The position numbers and the translations under genes are program-made. Of a stretch of DNA of 64,000 nucleotides, positions 33,398 to 41,415 are shown in pieces. A model generated the notes under the pieces. That model saw only the letters and a list, made by a program, of their open reading frames with translations, did no database searches and was not told where the DNA came from. Each line of letters starts with the position of its first letter. Positions within the stretch are counted from its first letter, which is position 1. The DNA is from Microbacterium lacus (GTDB taxonomy: Bacteria > Actinomycetota > Actinomycetes > Actinomycetales > Microbacteriaceae): the NCBI RefSeq assembly GCF_039531105.1, contig NZ_BAAAPK010000001.1, forward strand, positions 682,001 through 746,000, written 5' to 3'.

Positions 33398-34699
33398 ATG
33401 GCTCTCGTGATGGGCGTCGACTCGTCGACGCAGTCCTGCAAGGTGCTGGTCGTGGACGCCGACTCGGGCGCGGTCGTGCGGGAGGGGCGCGCGACGCACC
33501 CTGCCGGCACGTCGGTGGACCCGGAGGCGTGGCTGTCGGCCCTGCGGGCGGCGATCGCGGATGCCGGGGGCCTCGGTGACGTGGAGGCGTGGGCGATCGG
33601 CGGGCAGCAGCACGGCATGGTGGTGCTGGATGCCGAGGGTCGGGTGATCCGCGACGCGCTGCTGTGGAACGACACGAGGTCTGCGGGAGCGGCATCCGAT
33701 CTCATCGCCGAGTTCGGCGCCGACGCGCTCGCCGAGCGCACCGGACTCGTGCCGGTGGCGTCGTTCACGATCACGAAGCTCAGATGGCTGCGCGATCACG
33801 AACCCGAGAACGCTGCGCGGGTCGCGGCCGTCGCGCTGCCGCACGACTGGCTCACGTGGCGGCTTCGTGGCTTCGGCCCGCAGGGTGAGTCGCCGCTCGG
33901 CCCGGTGTTCGCCGAGCTCGTGACCGACCGCTCGGACGCGTCGGGCACCGGGTACTGGGATCCCGCGAGCGGTGGGTACGACCGCGATCTGCTGATCGCG
34001 GCGCTCGGGCACGACGCCGCGCTGCCGCGCGTGCTCGGCCCGGAGGAGTGGGTCATCGACCAGGACGGCCGGCGGGTCGGCGGGGGAGCCGGCGACAACG
34101 CCGGCGCCGCGCTCGGGCTCGGGGCCGGGCCCGGCGACGTCGTCGTCTCGATCGGCACGAGCGGCACGGTCTTCGCGGTGAGCGAGCAGCGCACGATCGA
34201 TCCGACAGGGACGGTCGCGGGCTTCGCGGACTGCACCGGGCGGTTCCTGCCGCTGGTCGCGACGCTCAACGCGGCGCGCGTCCTGGACGCGATCGCCCGT
34301 CTCCTCGGGGTCGATCACGCCGAGCTCAGCCGGCTCGCGGTGTCGGCGGAACCGGGCGCGGCGGGTCTCGCACTCGTGCCGTACTTCGAGGGCGAGCGCA
34401 CGCCGAATCTGCCCGATGCGACCGCGTCGCTGACCGGGATGACACTGGCCTCGACGACGCGGGAGAACCTGGCCCGGGCCGCCGTGGAGGGCATGCTCGC
34501 GGGGCTCGGCGCGGGCCTGGAGGCGCTCCGCGCGCTCGGCGTGCCGATCGAGCGCGCCCTGCTGATCGGCGGGGGTGCGCAGTCCGAGGCGGTGCGCGTG
34601 GTCGCCCCGCTCGTGCTGGGGGTTCCGGTGGAGGTGCCCGCGCCCGGGGAGTACGTCGCTCTCGGTGCCGCCCGGCAGGCGGCATCCGTCCTCGCCTGA
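33398..34699 (+). CDS. xylB: xylulokinase
   Basis: FGGY-family sugar kinase, 433 residues, that phosphorylates D-xylulose to xylulose-5-phosphate for the pentose phosphate pathway. The N-terminal phosphate loop is [17 protein letters not shown], the substrate block is [13 protein letters not shown] with WNDTRS, and the second nucleotide motif is [23 protein letters not shown] near the C terminus is typical. Somewhat shorter than the usual 480-500 residues but with all catalytic blocks present. GGGGAG precedes the ATG. Together with xylA and the intracellular xylosidases it completes xyloside use. Confidence 0.95.
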   Translation: MALVMGVDSSTQSCKVLVVDADSGAVVREGRATHPAGTSVDPEAWLSALRAAIADAGGLGDVEAWAIGGQQHGMVVLDAEGRVIRDALLWNDTRSAGAASDLIAEFGADALAERTGLVPVASFTITKLRWLRDHEPENAARVAAVALPHDWLTWRLRGFGPQGESPLGPVFAELVTDRSDASGTGYWDPASGGYDRDLLIAALGHDAALPRVLGPEEWVIDQDGRRVGGGAGDNAGAALGLGAGPGDVVVSIGTSGTVFAVSEQRTIDPTGTVAGFADCTGRFLPLVATLNAARVLDAIARLLGVDHAELSRLAVSAEPGAAGLALVPYFEGERTPNLPDATASLTGMTLASTTRENLARAAVEGMLAGLGAGLEALRALGVPIERALLIGGGAQSEAVRVVAPLVLGVPVEVPAPGEYVALGAARQAASVLA

Positions 34700-34724
34700 C
34701 GCGCCCGCGGCCCCGCTCGCCCGC

Positions 34725-34946
34725 CGAGATGGTCCCTCTTCTCTCGAGTTGGTCCCTCTTCCGCCGAGATGGTCCCTCTTCTCCCGAGATGGTGCACACC
34801 TTCTCGACGGAAGACCCACCATTTGGCGGGCAAACCCACCACCTCGGCGGAAGACCCACCATTTCGCGGGGAAACCCACCACCTCGGGAGAAGAGCCACC
34901 GTTTCGCGGGGAAAGCCACCATGTCGCGGGAAGACCCACCACCTCG
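34725..34946. repeat. converging array of 20-bp repeats (family A, copy 2; 4+8 units)
   Basis: Four units with core CGAGATGGT (starts 34725, 34745, 34765, 34785; the second reads CGAGTTGGT) face eight reversed units at an exact 20-bp period (34798 to 34938; cores ACCACCTCG, ACCATTTCG and variants). The centre is GGTGCACACC, which is the reverse complement of the centre of copy 1 at 12666. So the two elements are inserted in opposite orientation. Non-coding, and fills the space between xylB and the alarmone synthetase gene. Confidence 0.9.
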
Positions 34947-34998
34947 GGAGGGCACGCGCTCCCAGGCGGCTCGTAGGCCGCCACCGTACCGTCGAGGG

Positions 34999-35676
34999 AT
35001 GCCGGACGACGGGCTCGATGAACAGCTCACCTTCTCGACCACCCAGTTGCGCGCGATGCGCGACGAGATGCAGCGGTTCCTCTTGGAGTACCGCTTCGGC
35101 ATGCAGGAGGTCGAGACCAAGGTCGGGATCCTCCGCGACGAGTTCGCCTACATGCACGACTACAACCCGATCGAGCACGTCTCCAGCCGCGTGAAGTCGC
35201 CGGACAGCATCGTCGACAAGGTCGTTCGCAAGGGCGTGGAGCCCGACTTCGCCTCGATCCGCCGAGAGATCACCGACATCGCCGGCGTCCGCATCACGTG
35301 CAGCTTCACCACGGACGCCTACCGGCTGTTCGACCTGCTCACCCGGCAGGACGACGTGACGGTCGTCGCGGTGAAGGACTACATCGCCGAGCCGAAGGCG
35401 AACGGATACAAGAGCCTGCACGCGATCATCGAGGTGCCGGTCTTCCTCTCCAGCGGCCGGGTGGCGGTGCCGGTCGAGGTGCAGTTCCGCACGATCGCGA
35501 TGGACTTCTGGGCGAGCCTCGAGCACAAGATCTACTACAAGTACGACCGCCAGGTTCCCGCGGAGCTCCTCACGAGCCTCAAGGATGCCGCCGACACGGC
35601 CGCCGAACTCGATGAGCGCATGCAGCGCCTGCACCGCGAACTTCACGGACCGAAAGGTCGCACGGTCGCGGTCTGA
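34999..35676 (+). CDS. small alarmone synthetase (RelA/SpoT-domain GTP pyrophosphokinase)
   Basis: 225-residue stand-alone synthetase that makes (p)ppGpp from ATP and GTP or GDP; there is no hydrolase, TGS or ACT domain, so it is a small alarmone synthetase. Synthetase blocks: HVSSRVKSPDSIVDKV, ITDIAGVRITCSF, the nucleotide-binding NGYKSLHAIIEVPV, and VEVQFRTIAMDFWASLEHKIYYKY. ATG at 34999 directly follows GAGGG; the longer open frame runs through xylB and the repeat array. Followed at 24 bp by a coiled-coil protein gene. Confidence 0.92.
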   Translation: MPDDGLDEQLTFSTTQLRAMRDEMQRFLLEYRFGMQEVETKVGILRDEFAYMHDYNPIEHVSSRVKSPDSIVDKVVRKGVEPDFASIRREITDIAGVRITCSFTTDAYRLFDLLTRQDDVTVVAVKDYIAEPKANGYKSLHAIIEVPVFLSSGRVAVPVEVQFRTIAMDFWASLEHKIYYKYDRQVPAELLTSLKDAADTAAELDERMQRLHRELHGPKGRTVAV

Positions 35677-35700
35677 GCGCCGGCCGGACAGAATGAACGG

Positions 35701-36537
35701 ATGACCGCGCCCGCAGACCTCGACGCGGTCGCCGCCGAGCTCTACGCGCTGCCGCCCGACGAGTTCACCGCGGCACGCAACGTCAGGGCGAACCAGGCGG
35801 ACAGACCCCTCGCCGCGCAGATCAAGGCGCTGCGCAAGCCGACGGCCGCGGCCTGGGCGGTGGGTCTCCTCGCCCGCGAGGGTCAGCTCGGCGACGCGCT
35901 CGAGCTCTCCGCTGCGCTGCGCGAGGCGCAGGACGACCTGGACGCCGCGGAGCTGAACCGCCTCGGCCGTCAGCGCCGGGCCCTCGTCGCCGCGCTCGCT
36001 GCGCAGGCCGCCGATCTCGCGGCCGCGAAGGGTGTCACGGTCAGCGCGTCGGCGCGCACCGAGGTCGAGAAGACGATCAATGCCGCCGTGATGGATGCCG
36101 CGGCTGCGGCCGCCGTGATGACCGGGCGCCTGGTCCGAACTCTCGAGGCGACCGGGCTCGAGCCCGTGGACCTTACCGACGCGGTCGGCGGCTCCGTACC
36201 GGGGGTGCCGGACGCCCCCGCGCCGAGCCGCGACGACCTCGCGGAGCGCCGGGCGCGCAAGGCCGCCGAGCGGGAGCTGCGCGAGGCCGAGCGCGCCGCA
36301 GGCGAAGCGGACCGCGAGCTGGCGAAGATCGACGCGAAGCTCGCGAAGGCGCGCGAGCGCACCGACCACCTCCGCGAACGCGTCGATGACCTGCGCGCAG
36401 AACTCGCGCGGTTCGAAGCGGATGCCGAGAAGGCAGAGGCCGCCGCGACCGATCTCGAAGCCGAACGCACCGAGGCGGCCGAGCGCGCGCAGAGCGCCGC
36501 CCGCGCGACCGAGCGCGCACGGAAGGCCCTGACGTGA
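35701..36537 (+). CDS. hypothetical coiled-coil protein
   Basis: 278 residues, not assignable to a known function. The N-terminal 100 residues are helical and contain RPLAAQIKALRKPTAAAWAVGLL, a block I associate with an uncharacterised actinobacterial family. From about residue 180 to the end the sequence is an uninterrupted charged heptad region (AERRARKAAERELREAERAA and onward), a long coiled coil. No signal peptide or membrane segment, so cytoplasmic. Sits between the alarmone synthetase (24 bp) and the lipase, whose GTG overlaps its stop by 4 bp. Confidence 0.75.
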   Translation: MTAPADLDAVAAELYALPPDEFTAARNVRANQADRPLAAQIKALRKPTAAAWAVGLLAREGQLGDALELSAALREAQDDLDAAELNRLGRQRRALVAALAAQAADLAAAKGVTVSASARTEVEKTINAAVMDAAAAAAVMTGRLVRTLEATGLEPVDLTDAVGGSVPGVPDAPAPSRDDLAERRARKAAERELREAERAAGEADRELAKIDAKLAKARERTDHLRERVDDLRAELARFEADAEKAEAAATDLEAERTEAAERAQSAARATERARKALT

Positions 36538-37712
36538 GGCCGGGCTTCCGCTTCGTCGCGGCGGTCATCGCCGGCATCCTGGCCGTCACCGGCGCCGTCG
36601 TCGCGGCCGAGGTCGCCCGCTTCGCCGGCGACGCGCTGGAGCGCCCCGGGATCGACGCGTTCTACGAGCAGCCCGCGGATGCCGCCACCGGCGACCCCGG
36701 CACGATCGTGAAGACCGATCCTCTGCTCGGCGCCCCGCTCGCGGCGCGCGCGTGGCGCATCATGTACCGCACCACGACCGCCGCCGGAGAACCGGTGGTC
36801 GCGACCGGAGTGCTCGTGGTTCCGCTCCTGCCGGCGCCTCCCGAGGGGCGGACCGTCGTGTCCTGGGGACACCCCACCACGGGAGCCGCCCGGGACTGCG
36901 CGCCCTCCTACGCCTTCGGTCCGTTCTCGCTGATCGAAGGTCTCCGCGCTCTCCTGGACCGCGGGTACGCGGTCGTCGCGACCGACTACGTCGGCATGGG
37001 CACCGACGGCCCGGACTCGTACCTCGTCGGGATCACCGGCGGGAATGCCGTCCTCGATGCGGTGCGCGCCGCCCGGGCCGTCCCCGAGGCGCGGGCGAGC
37101 GATCGGGTCATCCTGTGGGGGCACTCTCAGGGCGGTCAGGCCGTGCTGTTCGCGGCCGAGCAGGCGCCGCAGTACGCCCCCGAGCTGCAGATCCAGGCGG
37201 TCGCCGCGGCGGCCCCGGCTGCGAACCTGGCCGACCTCATGAGCGCCCATCTCGACGACATCTCCGGGGTCACGATCGGCTCGTACGCCTTCACCGCGTT
37301 CTCCGAGACCTATCCGGACGCGCCGCTGGAGAGCATCCTGACGCCCGCGGCGCTCAAGACCGTGCCGCAGATGAACGAGCTGTGCCTGCTGAGCAACATC
37401 GACGAGCTGCATGCGATCGGGCAGCCGCTCGTCGGCGACTTCACGATCGCGGACCCCACGACCACCGCACCGTGGAGCGACCTGCTCGCGGAGAACTCCG
37501 CCGGCGCGACGGCCTTCGACGCGCCGCTGTTCCTGGCTCAGGGACTGAAGGACGAGCTCGTCGTCCCGAAGGACACGGCGGCGTTCGCCGAGCACGAGGC
37601 CGGGCTCGGCATCCGCGTGACCTACCAGGAGATCCCGTTCGCGACGCACGGCACGGTGGCCCTGCTCGCGATCCCGGGGCTCATGCAGTGGCTGGACCGC
37701 CACGTGCCGTGA
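36534..37712 (+). CDS. secreted or membrane-anchored lipase (alpha/beta hydrolase, LIP family)
   Basis: 392-residue lipase similar to secretory lipases (Candida LipA-like family, also common in actinobacteria). An N-terminal hydrophobic segment (residues 5-25, FVAAVIAGILAVTGAVVAAEV) is a signal peptide or anchor. The oxyanion region is VSWGHPTTG, the nucleophile elbow GHSQGG (about residue 197), the acid probably in LAQGLKDELVVP and the histidine in ATHG. GTG start overlapping the upstream stop (GTGA), so translationally coupled to the coiled-coil gene. Probably hydrolyses extracellular esters. Confidence 0.85.
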   Translation: MRPGFRFVAAVIAGILAVTGAVVAAEVARFAGDALERPGIDAFYEQPADAATGDPGTIVKTDPLLGAPLAARAWRIMYRTTTAAGEPVVATGVLVVPLLPAPPEGRTVVSWGHPTTGAARDCAPSYAFGPFSLIEGLRALLDRGYAVVATDYVGMGTDGPDSYLVGITGGNAVLDAVRAARAVPEARASDRVILWGHSQGGQAVLFAAEQAPQYAPELQIQAVAAAAPAANLADLMSAHLDDISGVTIGSYAFTAFSETYPDAPLESILTPAALKTVPQMNELCLLSNIDELHAIGQPLVGDFTIADPTTTAPWSDLLAENSAGATAFDAPLFLAQGLKDELVVPKDTAAFAEHEAGLGIRVTYQEIPFATHGTVALLAIPGLMQWLDRHVP

Positions 37713-37733
37713 GCCGCCCGATACGGTGAATCC

Positions 37734-38936
37734 GTGGACCAGCTCGAGCCGACGCTCCTCGTCATCCCGCTCCTCGCGGTGCTCGCGCCCCTGCTCGCGC
37801 GCGGACTCGGTCGGTGGGTGCGGATCCCGATCGTCGTCTTCGAGCTGCTGCTCGGCATCCTCTTCGGTCCGGCGCTCCTCGGCTGGGCCGTGCCGTCGGA
37901 GTTCATCGGCGCGCTGTCCGAGTTCGGCCTCGCGATGCTGTTCTTCGTCGCAGGCTCCGAGATCGACTTCACCGCGTTCCGGGGGCGCACCGGTCGCCGC
38001 GCCGTCGGCGGCTGGCTCATCAGCCTCGTCGCCGGCGTCGGTATCGCCTGGTTGATCTGGCCCGGCCAGGCGGCGATCGTCGTCGGGATCGCGCTGTGCT
38101 CGACGGCTCTCGGCACGATTCTGCCGATCCTGCGCGATGCACGGGAGCTCGGTACGCCGTTCGGCAAGGCGATCAGTGCGATCGGCGCGGTCGGCGAGTT
38201 CGGGCCCCTGATCGCGATCTCCATCTTCCTCGGGGCGAGCAACCCCGGCATCGAGGCCGTCGTCCTCGTGCTGTTCGGACTCGTCGCGGGGCTCGCGATC
38301 TGGCTGGCGTTCCGGATGCCGCGCGGGGCGATGCACCGCGTGGTCAACTCCACCCTCCACACGTCCGGGCAGTTCGCGATCCGGGTGGTGTTCCTGATCC
38401 TGTCTGGCCTGGTGGCGCTCAGCATCGTCCTCGATCTCGATCTGCTCCTCGGCGCTTTCGCCGCGGGCATCGTGTGGCGCCTGCTCATGCGCGATGCCGA
38501 CCCGCGCGACCGCGAAGCCGTGGAGAGCAAAGTCGAAGCCGTCGCGTTCGGCTTCCTGGTGCCGGTCTTCTTCATCTACACCGGGGTGACGTTCGATCTC
38601 GCGTCGCTCCTGGCCGACCCTCTGCTGCTGCTGGCGCTCCCCGTGCTGCTCGTGGTGCTGCTCGTCGTGCGGGGCCTCCCGTCGATGCTGGCCGCTCCCG
38701 AGGGGTCGGGGCCGAGGGACCGCATCTCGGTGGGCGTCCTCGGCGCGACGGGTCTGCCCATCATCGTCGCGGTCACCGCGATCGGCGTCGCCGAGGACGT
38801 CATGTCCAGCGCTCACGCCGCGGTGCTCGTGGGTGCGGGCGTGCTGTCGGTCCTGCTGTTCCCCCTGATCGCGATGACCCTCCGCGGGGAGCGGCGGTCG
38901 CGGGTCAGCGCCCCGCTCGAAGACGACCTCGCGTGA
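37734..38936 (+). CDS. cation:proton antiporter (CPA2/Kef-type)
   Basis: 400-residue membrane protein with about 11-13 helices of the Na+/H+ exchanger (CPA2) fold: LLGILFGPALLGW early, AMLFFVAGSEIDF in the ion pathway, VPVFFIYTGVTFDL in the middle. It lacks the cytosolic TrkA-N/RCK domain of true Kef potassium efflux proteins, so gating must be different. Exchanges Na+ or K+ for protons and so helps pH or salt homeostasis. GTG start at 37734; its stop overlaps the next gene's start (GTGA). Confidence 0.88.
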   Translation: MDQLEPTLLVIPLLAVLAPLLARGLGRWVRIPIVVFELLLGILFGPALLGWAVPSEFIGALSEFGLAMLFFVAGSEIDFTAFRGRTGRRAVGGWLISLVAGVGIAWLIWPGQAAIVVGIALCSTALGTILPILRDARELGTPFGKAISAIGAVGEFGPLIAISIFLGASNPGIEAVVLVLFGLVAGLAIWLAFRMPRGAMHRVVNSTLHTSGQFAIRVVFLILSGLVALSIVLDLDLLLGAFAAGIVWRLLMRDADPRDREAVESKVEAVAFGFLVPVFFIYTGVTFDLASLLADPLLLLALPVLLVVLLVVRGLPSMLAAPEGSGPRDRISVGVLGATGLPIIVAVTAIGVAEDVMSSAHAAVLVGAGVLSVLLFPLIAMTLRGERRSRVSAPLEDDLA

Positions 38937-39421
38937 GCGCGCAGGACATCCTCGCGAGCGCCCGCGCCCGGCTGCGCGGTGCGCCCCGAGAGGCGCTCGG
39001 CGAACTCGTCGTCCCCCGCCGGGTGCTCGGCATCGGCCGGGCCGACCGCATCGTCCCGCGCGGCACCGCGTGGCACCTCGGCGCGCTGCTCCTCACCGAC
39101 GACGGGGTGCTCGGGACCGGTGAGATCCTCCGGGCCCGCACCGAGGCGCGGCGCGGGTATGCCGCGGAATCCCAGCGGCAACGGGCCGAACTCGCGGCGG
39201 CCGCCCGGCGCGGCGGCTTCGCGGAGGGCGAGACCGTGCATGTCGGGTGGCAGGAGCTCGATATCGACGCGGTGGACGGGGGAGCGGCATCCGGCCCCCT
39301 CGCGCTGCGCGACGGGGTGCCCTCGATCCGGTGGAGCGCGGCGGGCGGATACATGCCGCTGGAGCGCTATCTCGCCGAGCGCATCGAGCTGCTGCGGAAC
39401 CCGCCCGCCGGCGCGACCTGA
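38933..39421 (+). CDS. conserved hypothetical protein coupled to the antiporter
   Basis: 162 residues from GTG at 38933, which overlaps the antiporter stop by 4 bp. The sequence is soluble and basic, with blocks LGELVVPRRVLGIGRADRI, TAWHLGALLLTDDGVLGTGE and GYMPLERYLAERIELL. It resembles a small actinobacterial family of unknown function. The tight coupling suggests a role with the antiporter, but nothing in the sequence identifies it. Convergent with the amidotransferase gene, one base between stops. Confidence 0.72.
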   Translation: MSAQDILASARARLRGAPREALGELVVPRRVLGIGRADRIVPRGTAWHLGALLLTDDGVLGTGEILRARTEARRGYAAESQRQRAELAAAARRGGFAEGETVHVGWQELDIDAVDGGAASGPLALRDGVPSIRWSAAGGYMPLERYLAERIELLRNPPAGAT

Positions 39422-39422
39422 C

Positions 39423-40172
39423 TCAGTCCTCGGCCGCGCCGAACCTGCGGGCGAACGCGTGCAGCAGCCGCACCGGCTCAGTGACGGATGCCGCCAGCAC
39501 CCGGCCCGCGACGGTGTCGTAGTCGTTCGCCGGGAAGTACCCGTCGTCGCGGTACACGGCCATGCGCTCGGTGAAGGCGCGGGTGGTCGGCTCGGGGTGG
39601 AACTGGGTCGCGTAGAGGCGCTCGCCCACCCGGTACGCCTGCACCGGGCAGCCCTCGTTCGTGGCGAGCAGCGTCGCACCGGGCGGCACCGCGGCGGCGC
39701 CTTCCTTGTGGGCGGTGAGTGCGGTGAACCGGCGCGCGATCGTACCGAAGATCGGGTCGACCTGCCCTTGGTCGGTGAGCTCGACGCCGACCGGACCGGT
39801 GTCCTCCGGGAAGCCTCGGCTGACCTCGCCGCCGAGGAGGCGCGTGAGGATGCCGATGCTGTAGCACGTGAACATCCCGGCCCCGCGGCCCGAGTCCAGC
39901 ACCGCCGTCGCGAGCTTCTCGAGGTCGGCCTCGAGGCGGCGCTGCACGTCGGGTTTGGCGGACTCGGGGTCGGTGACGTTGAACGGGCTTCCGCCGATGA
40001 AGAAGCCGCTGTACCGGTCCAGGACGTCGTCGGGCAGGGGCTCGTTCACGAGGTCGAGGGTCGCCAGCCGATCCGGTGAGAGGCGGGCGGCGGCGCGGAA
40101 CGATTCGTACTCGGCGACCGCGGCGAGCTGCTGCGGGCGCACGCAGACGTACAGGAGCGGCGCCGTGGTCAT
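39423..40172 (-). CDS. class I glutamine amidotransferase-like protein
   Basis: 249 residues with the GATase1 (GuaA N-terminal-like) fold and no attached synthetase domain. The nucleophile cysteine lies in GMFTCYSIGIL, a variant of the usual GICYG elbow, and the histidine-glutamate pair in QFHPEPT. FFIGGSPFNVTD is the oxyanion strand. Stand-alone members of this group hydrolyse glutamine or gamma-glutamyl compounds; the acceptor here is unknown. ATG at 40172. Convergent with the hypothetical gene and divergent from the sigma factor at 40288. Confidence 0.82.
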   Translation of the reverse strand: MTTAPLLYVCVRPQQLAAVAEYESFRAAARLSPDRLATLDLVNEPLPDDVLDRYSGFFIGGSPFNVTDPESAKPDVQRRLEADLEKLATAVLDSGRGAGMFTCYSIGILTRLLGGEVSRGFPEDTGPVGVELTDQGQVDPIFGTIARRFTALTAHKEGAAAVPPGATLLATNEGCPVQAYRVGERLYATQFHPEPTTRAFTERMAVYRDDGYFPANDYDTVAGRVLAASVTEPVRLLHAFARRFGAAED

Positions 40173-40219
40173 GCAGCGAGTTTAGACGTGCGCGCAGGCG
40201 GATTCTGAGGTCGGGGGAA

Positions 40220-40260
40220 ATGTATCCGCCGACATGTATCACGCCCGATCTTTCGCGCTC
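40220..40260 (+). promoter_or_regulatory. bipartite promoter-like motif ahead of the CHAT-locus sigma factor
   Basis: ATGTATC occurs twice (40220-40226 and 40234-40240). The second copy, extended to ATGTATCA (40234-40241), is followed after 13 nt by GCGCTC (40255-40260). An identical ATGTATCA-N13-GCGCTC lies after the last gene of the locus (45590-45616). The spacing fits an alternative-sigma -35/-10 pair, and the predicted start of transcription would be 10-20 nt before the start codon. Probably autoregulated by the sigma factor it precedes (inference). Confidence 0.6.
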
Positions 40261-40287
40261 TGTGGATGTGTGGACACAATGGGCGTC

Positions 40288-40893
40288 ATGACGCACGAAA
40301 GCGCTGGGGCTTTTGTCGACTCCGCCGAACCGACACGCTGGGAGCGGGCTGCGGCCCTGTTCCTCCGCTGGCGCGACGGGGAGACGCGGGCGATGGATGA
40401 CCTCGTGCGGCTGATGACGCCGCTGCTCTGGCACGTCGTGCGCGCATACGGCCTCGACCGGGCGCTCGCCGAGGACGTCGTGCAGACGACGTGGATGACG
40501 CTCGTGCGCCGGCACGAATCGATCACCGAGCCGCAGGCGATCTCGGGATGGCTGACGATGGTGGCGCGCCGCGAGGCGTGGCGCGTCGGCAAGCTGCAGC
40601 GCCGTGCCGATCCGACCGAGGTCGAGAGCCTGGAGGCTCACCTTCCCGCCCAGCAGTCCGCGGAGCAGACCGCATCCACCGACGACGAGTCCCGTCGCCT
40701 GTGGGGTGCCGTCTCCAGGCTGAACGACCGATGCCGGCGCCTGCTGCGCATCGTGGCTTTCGAGGAGCGCCCGGACTACGCACGCATCGCCCAGGACATG
40801 GCGATGCCGATCGGCTCGATCGGGCCGACGCGTCAGCGCTGCCTCGGCAAACTCCGCTCGCTCCTGGTGGGCGAAGGCTGGGAAGAGGACTGA
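40288..40893 (+). CDS. ECF-like sigma-70 family sigma factor of the CHAT/S8 locus
   Basis: 201 residues with only regions 2 and 4, as in ECF sigma factors. Region 2 is at about 20-90 (MDDLVRLMTPLLWHVVRAYG, EDVVQTTWMTLVRRH, ISGWLTMVARREAWR) and region 4 at about 130-190 (LNDRCRRLLRIVAFEERPDYARIAQDMAMPIGSIGPTRQRCL). No zinc-finger anti-sigma is fused or adjacent. Start codon uncertain: ATG 40279 adds three residues, and neither has a strong ribosome site. First of four tandem genes (1 bp to the next). Likely redirects RNA polymerase to the ATGTATCA-N13-GCGCTC motifs flanking the locus (inference). Confidence 0.88.
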   Translation: MTHESAGAFVDSAEPTRWERAAALFLRWRDGETRAMDDLVRLMTPLLWHVVRAYGLDRALAEDVVQTTWMTLVRRHESITEPQAISGWLTMVARREAWRVGKLQRRADPTEVESLEAHLPAQQSAEQTASTDDESRRLWGAVSRLNDRCRRLLRIVAFEERPDYARIAQDMAMPIGSIGPTRQRCLGKLRSLLVGEGWEED

Positions 40894-40894
40894 C

Positions 40895-41362
40895 ATGGAC
40901 ACCGAGGACTTCGCAGCGGACGCCGCGCTGTTCGCCCGCATGCGACTCATGTGGCAGGAGGTCGACCCCGCGCCCGCCGACCTGGTCGACCGGATGGTCG
41001 CCGCCGTCGCCGTCGAGGACCTGTCGCGCGAGTACGCGCTGCTGACCCTCGTGGAGGGCGACCTCGCCGCCGTGCGCGGCGAGAGCGACACCGCCACGCT
41101 GCAGTTCAGCGACGGGACGACGAGCGTGCTGCTGCACGTGAGCGCCACCGAGGACGGCGCGCGCCGCATCGACGGGTGGGTGGATGCCGCGGCCCTCGCG
41201 ATCCGCCTGCTGCAGGGGGAGCGCGAGTTCAGCACCGACCCGGGCGAGCACGGCCGCTTCGCTTTCGACAGCGTGCCCGCCGGTGTCTCGCGGCTCCGCC
41301 TGGTCGTCCGCGACGCCGGCGGCGAGATGCACGACTTCCAGACCCCCCAATTCGAAGTGTGA
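40895..41362 (+). CDS. small protein of the CHAT/S8 locus, candidate sigma partner
   Basis: 155 residues, no cysteine, no membrane segment. The N-terminal part (FARMRLMWQEVDPAPADLVDRMVAAVAVEDL) is helical and acidic. The C-terminal part (STDPGEHGRFAFDSVPAG, then SRLRLVV) resembles the beta-sandwich repeat of carboxypeptidase-regulatory-like domains. It starts one base after the sigma gene, so the two products are made in step. Position and size suggest an inhibitor or adaptor of the sigma factor and a possible protease substrate, but it has no zinc-finger anti-sigma signature. Function unproven. Confidence 0.75.
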   Translation: MDTEDFAADAALFARMRLMWQEVDPAPADLVDRMVAAVAVEDLSREYALLTLVEGDLAAVRGESDTATLQFSDGTTSVLLHVSATEDGARRIDGWVDAAALAIRLLQGEREFSTDPGEHGRFAFDSVPAGVSRLRLVVRDAGGEMHDFQTPQFEV

Positions 41363-41367
41363 CCTGT

Positions 41368-41397
41368 CGGATGCCGCGACGGTGGTCGCGGCATCCG
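41368..41397 (+). terminator. intra-operon hairpin between small-protein and S8 protease genes
   Basis: Perfect 13-bp arms (CGGATGCCGCGAC and complement) around loop GGTG, 5 bp after one stop and 18 bp before the next start; GAGGAGC follows at 41403. No U tract. It could lower protease expression relative to the sigma factor or set an RNA-processing boundary. Confidence 0.6.
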
Positions 41398-41415
41398 CTG
41401 TGATGAGGAGCGAAC

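Noticed and set aside
34725-34946. CRISPR array
   Set aside because: Units are contiguous, vary in sequence, reverse direction in the middle and have no spacers; no cas genes nearby.
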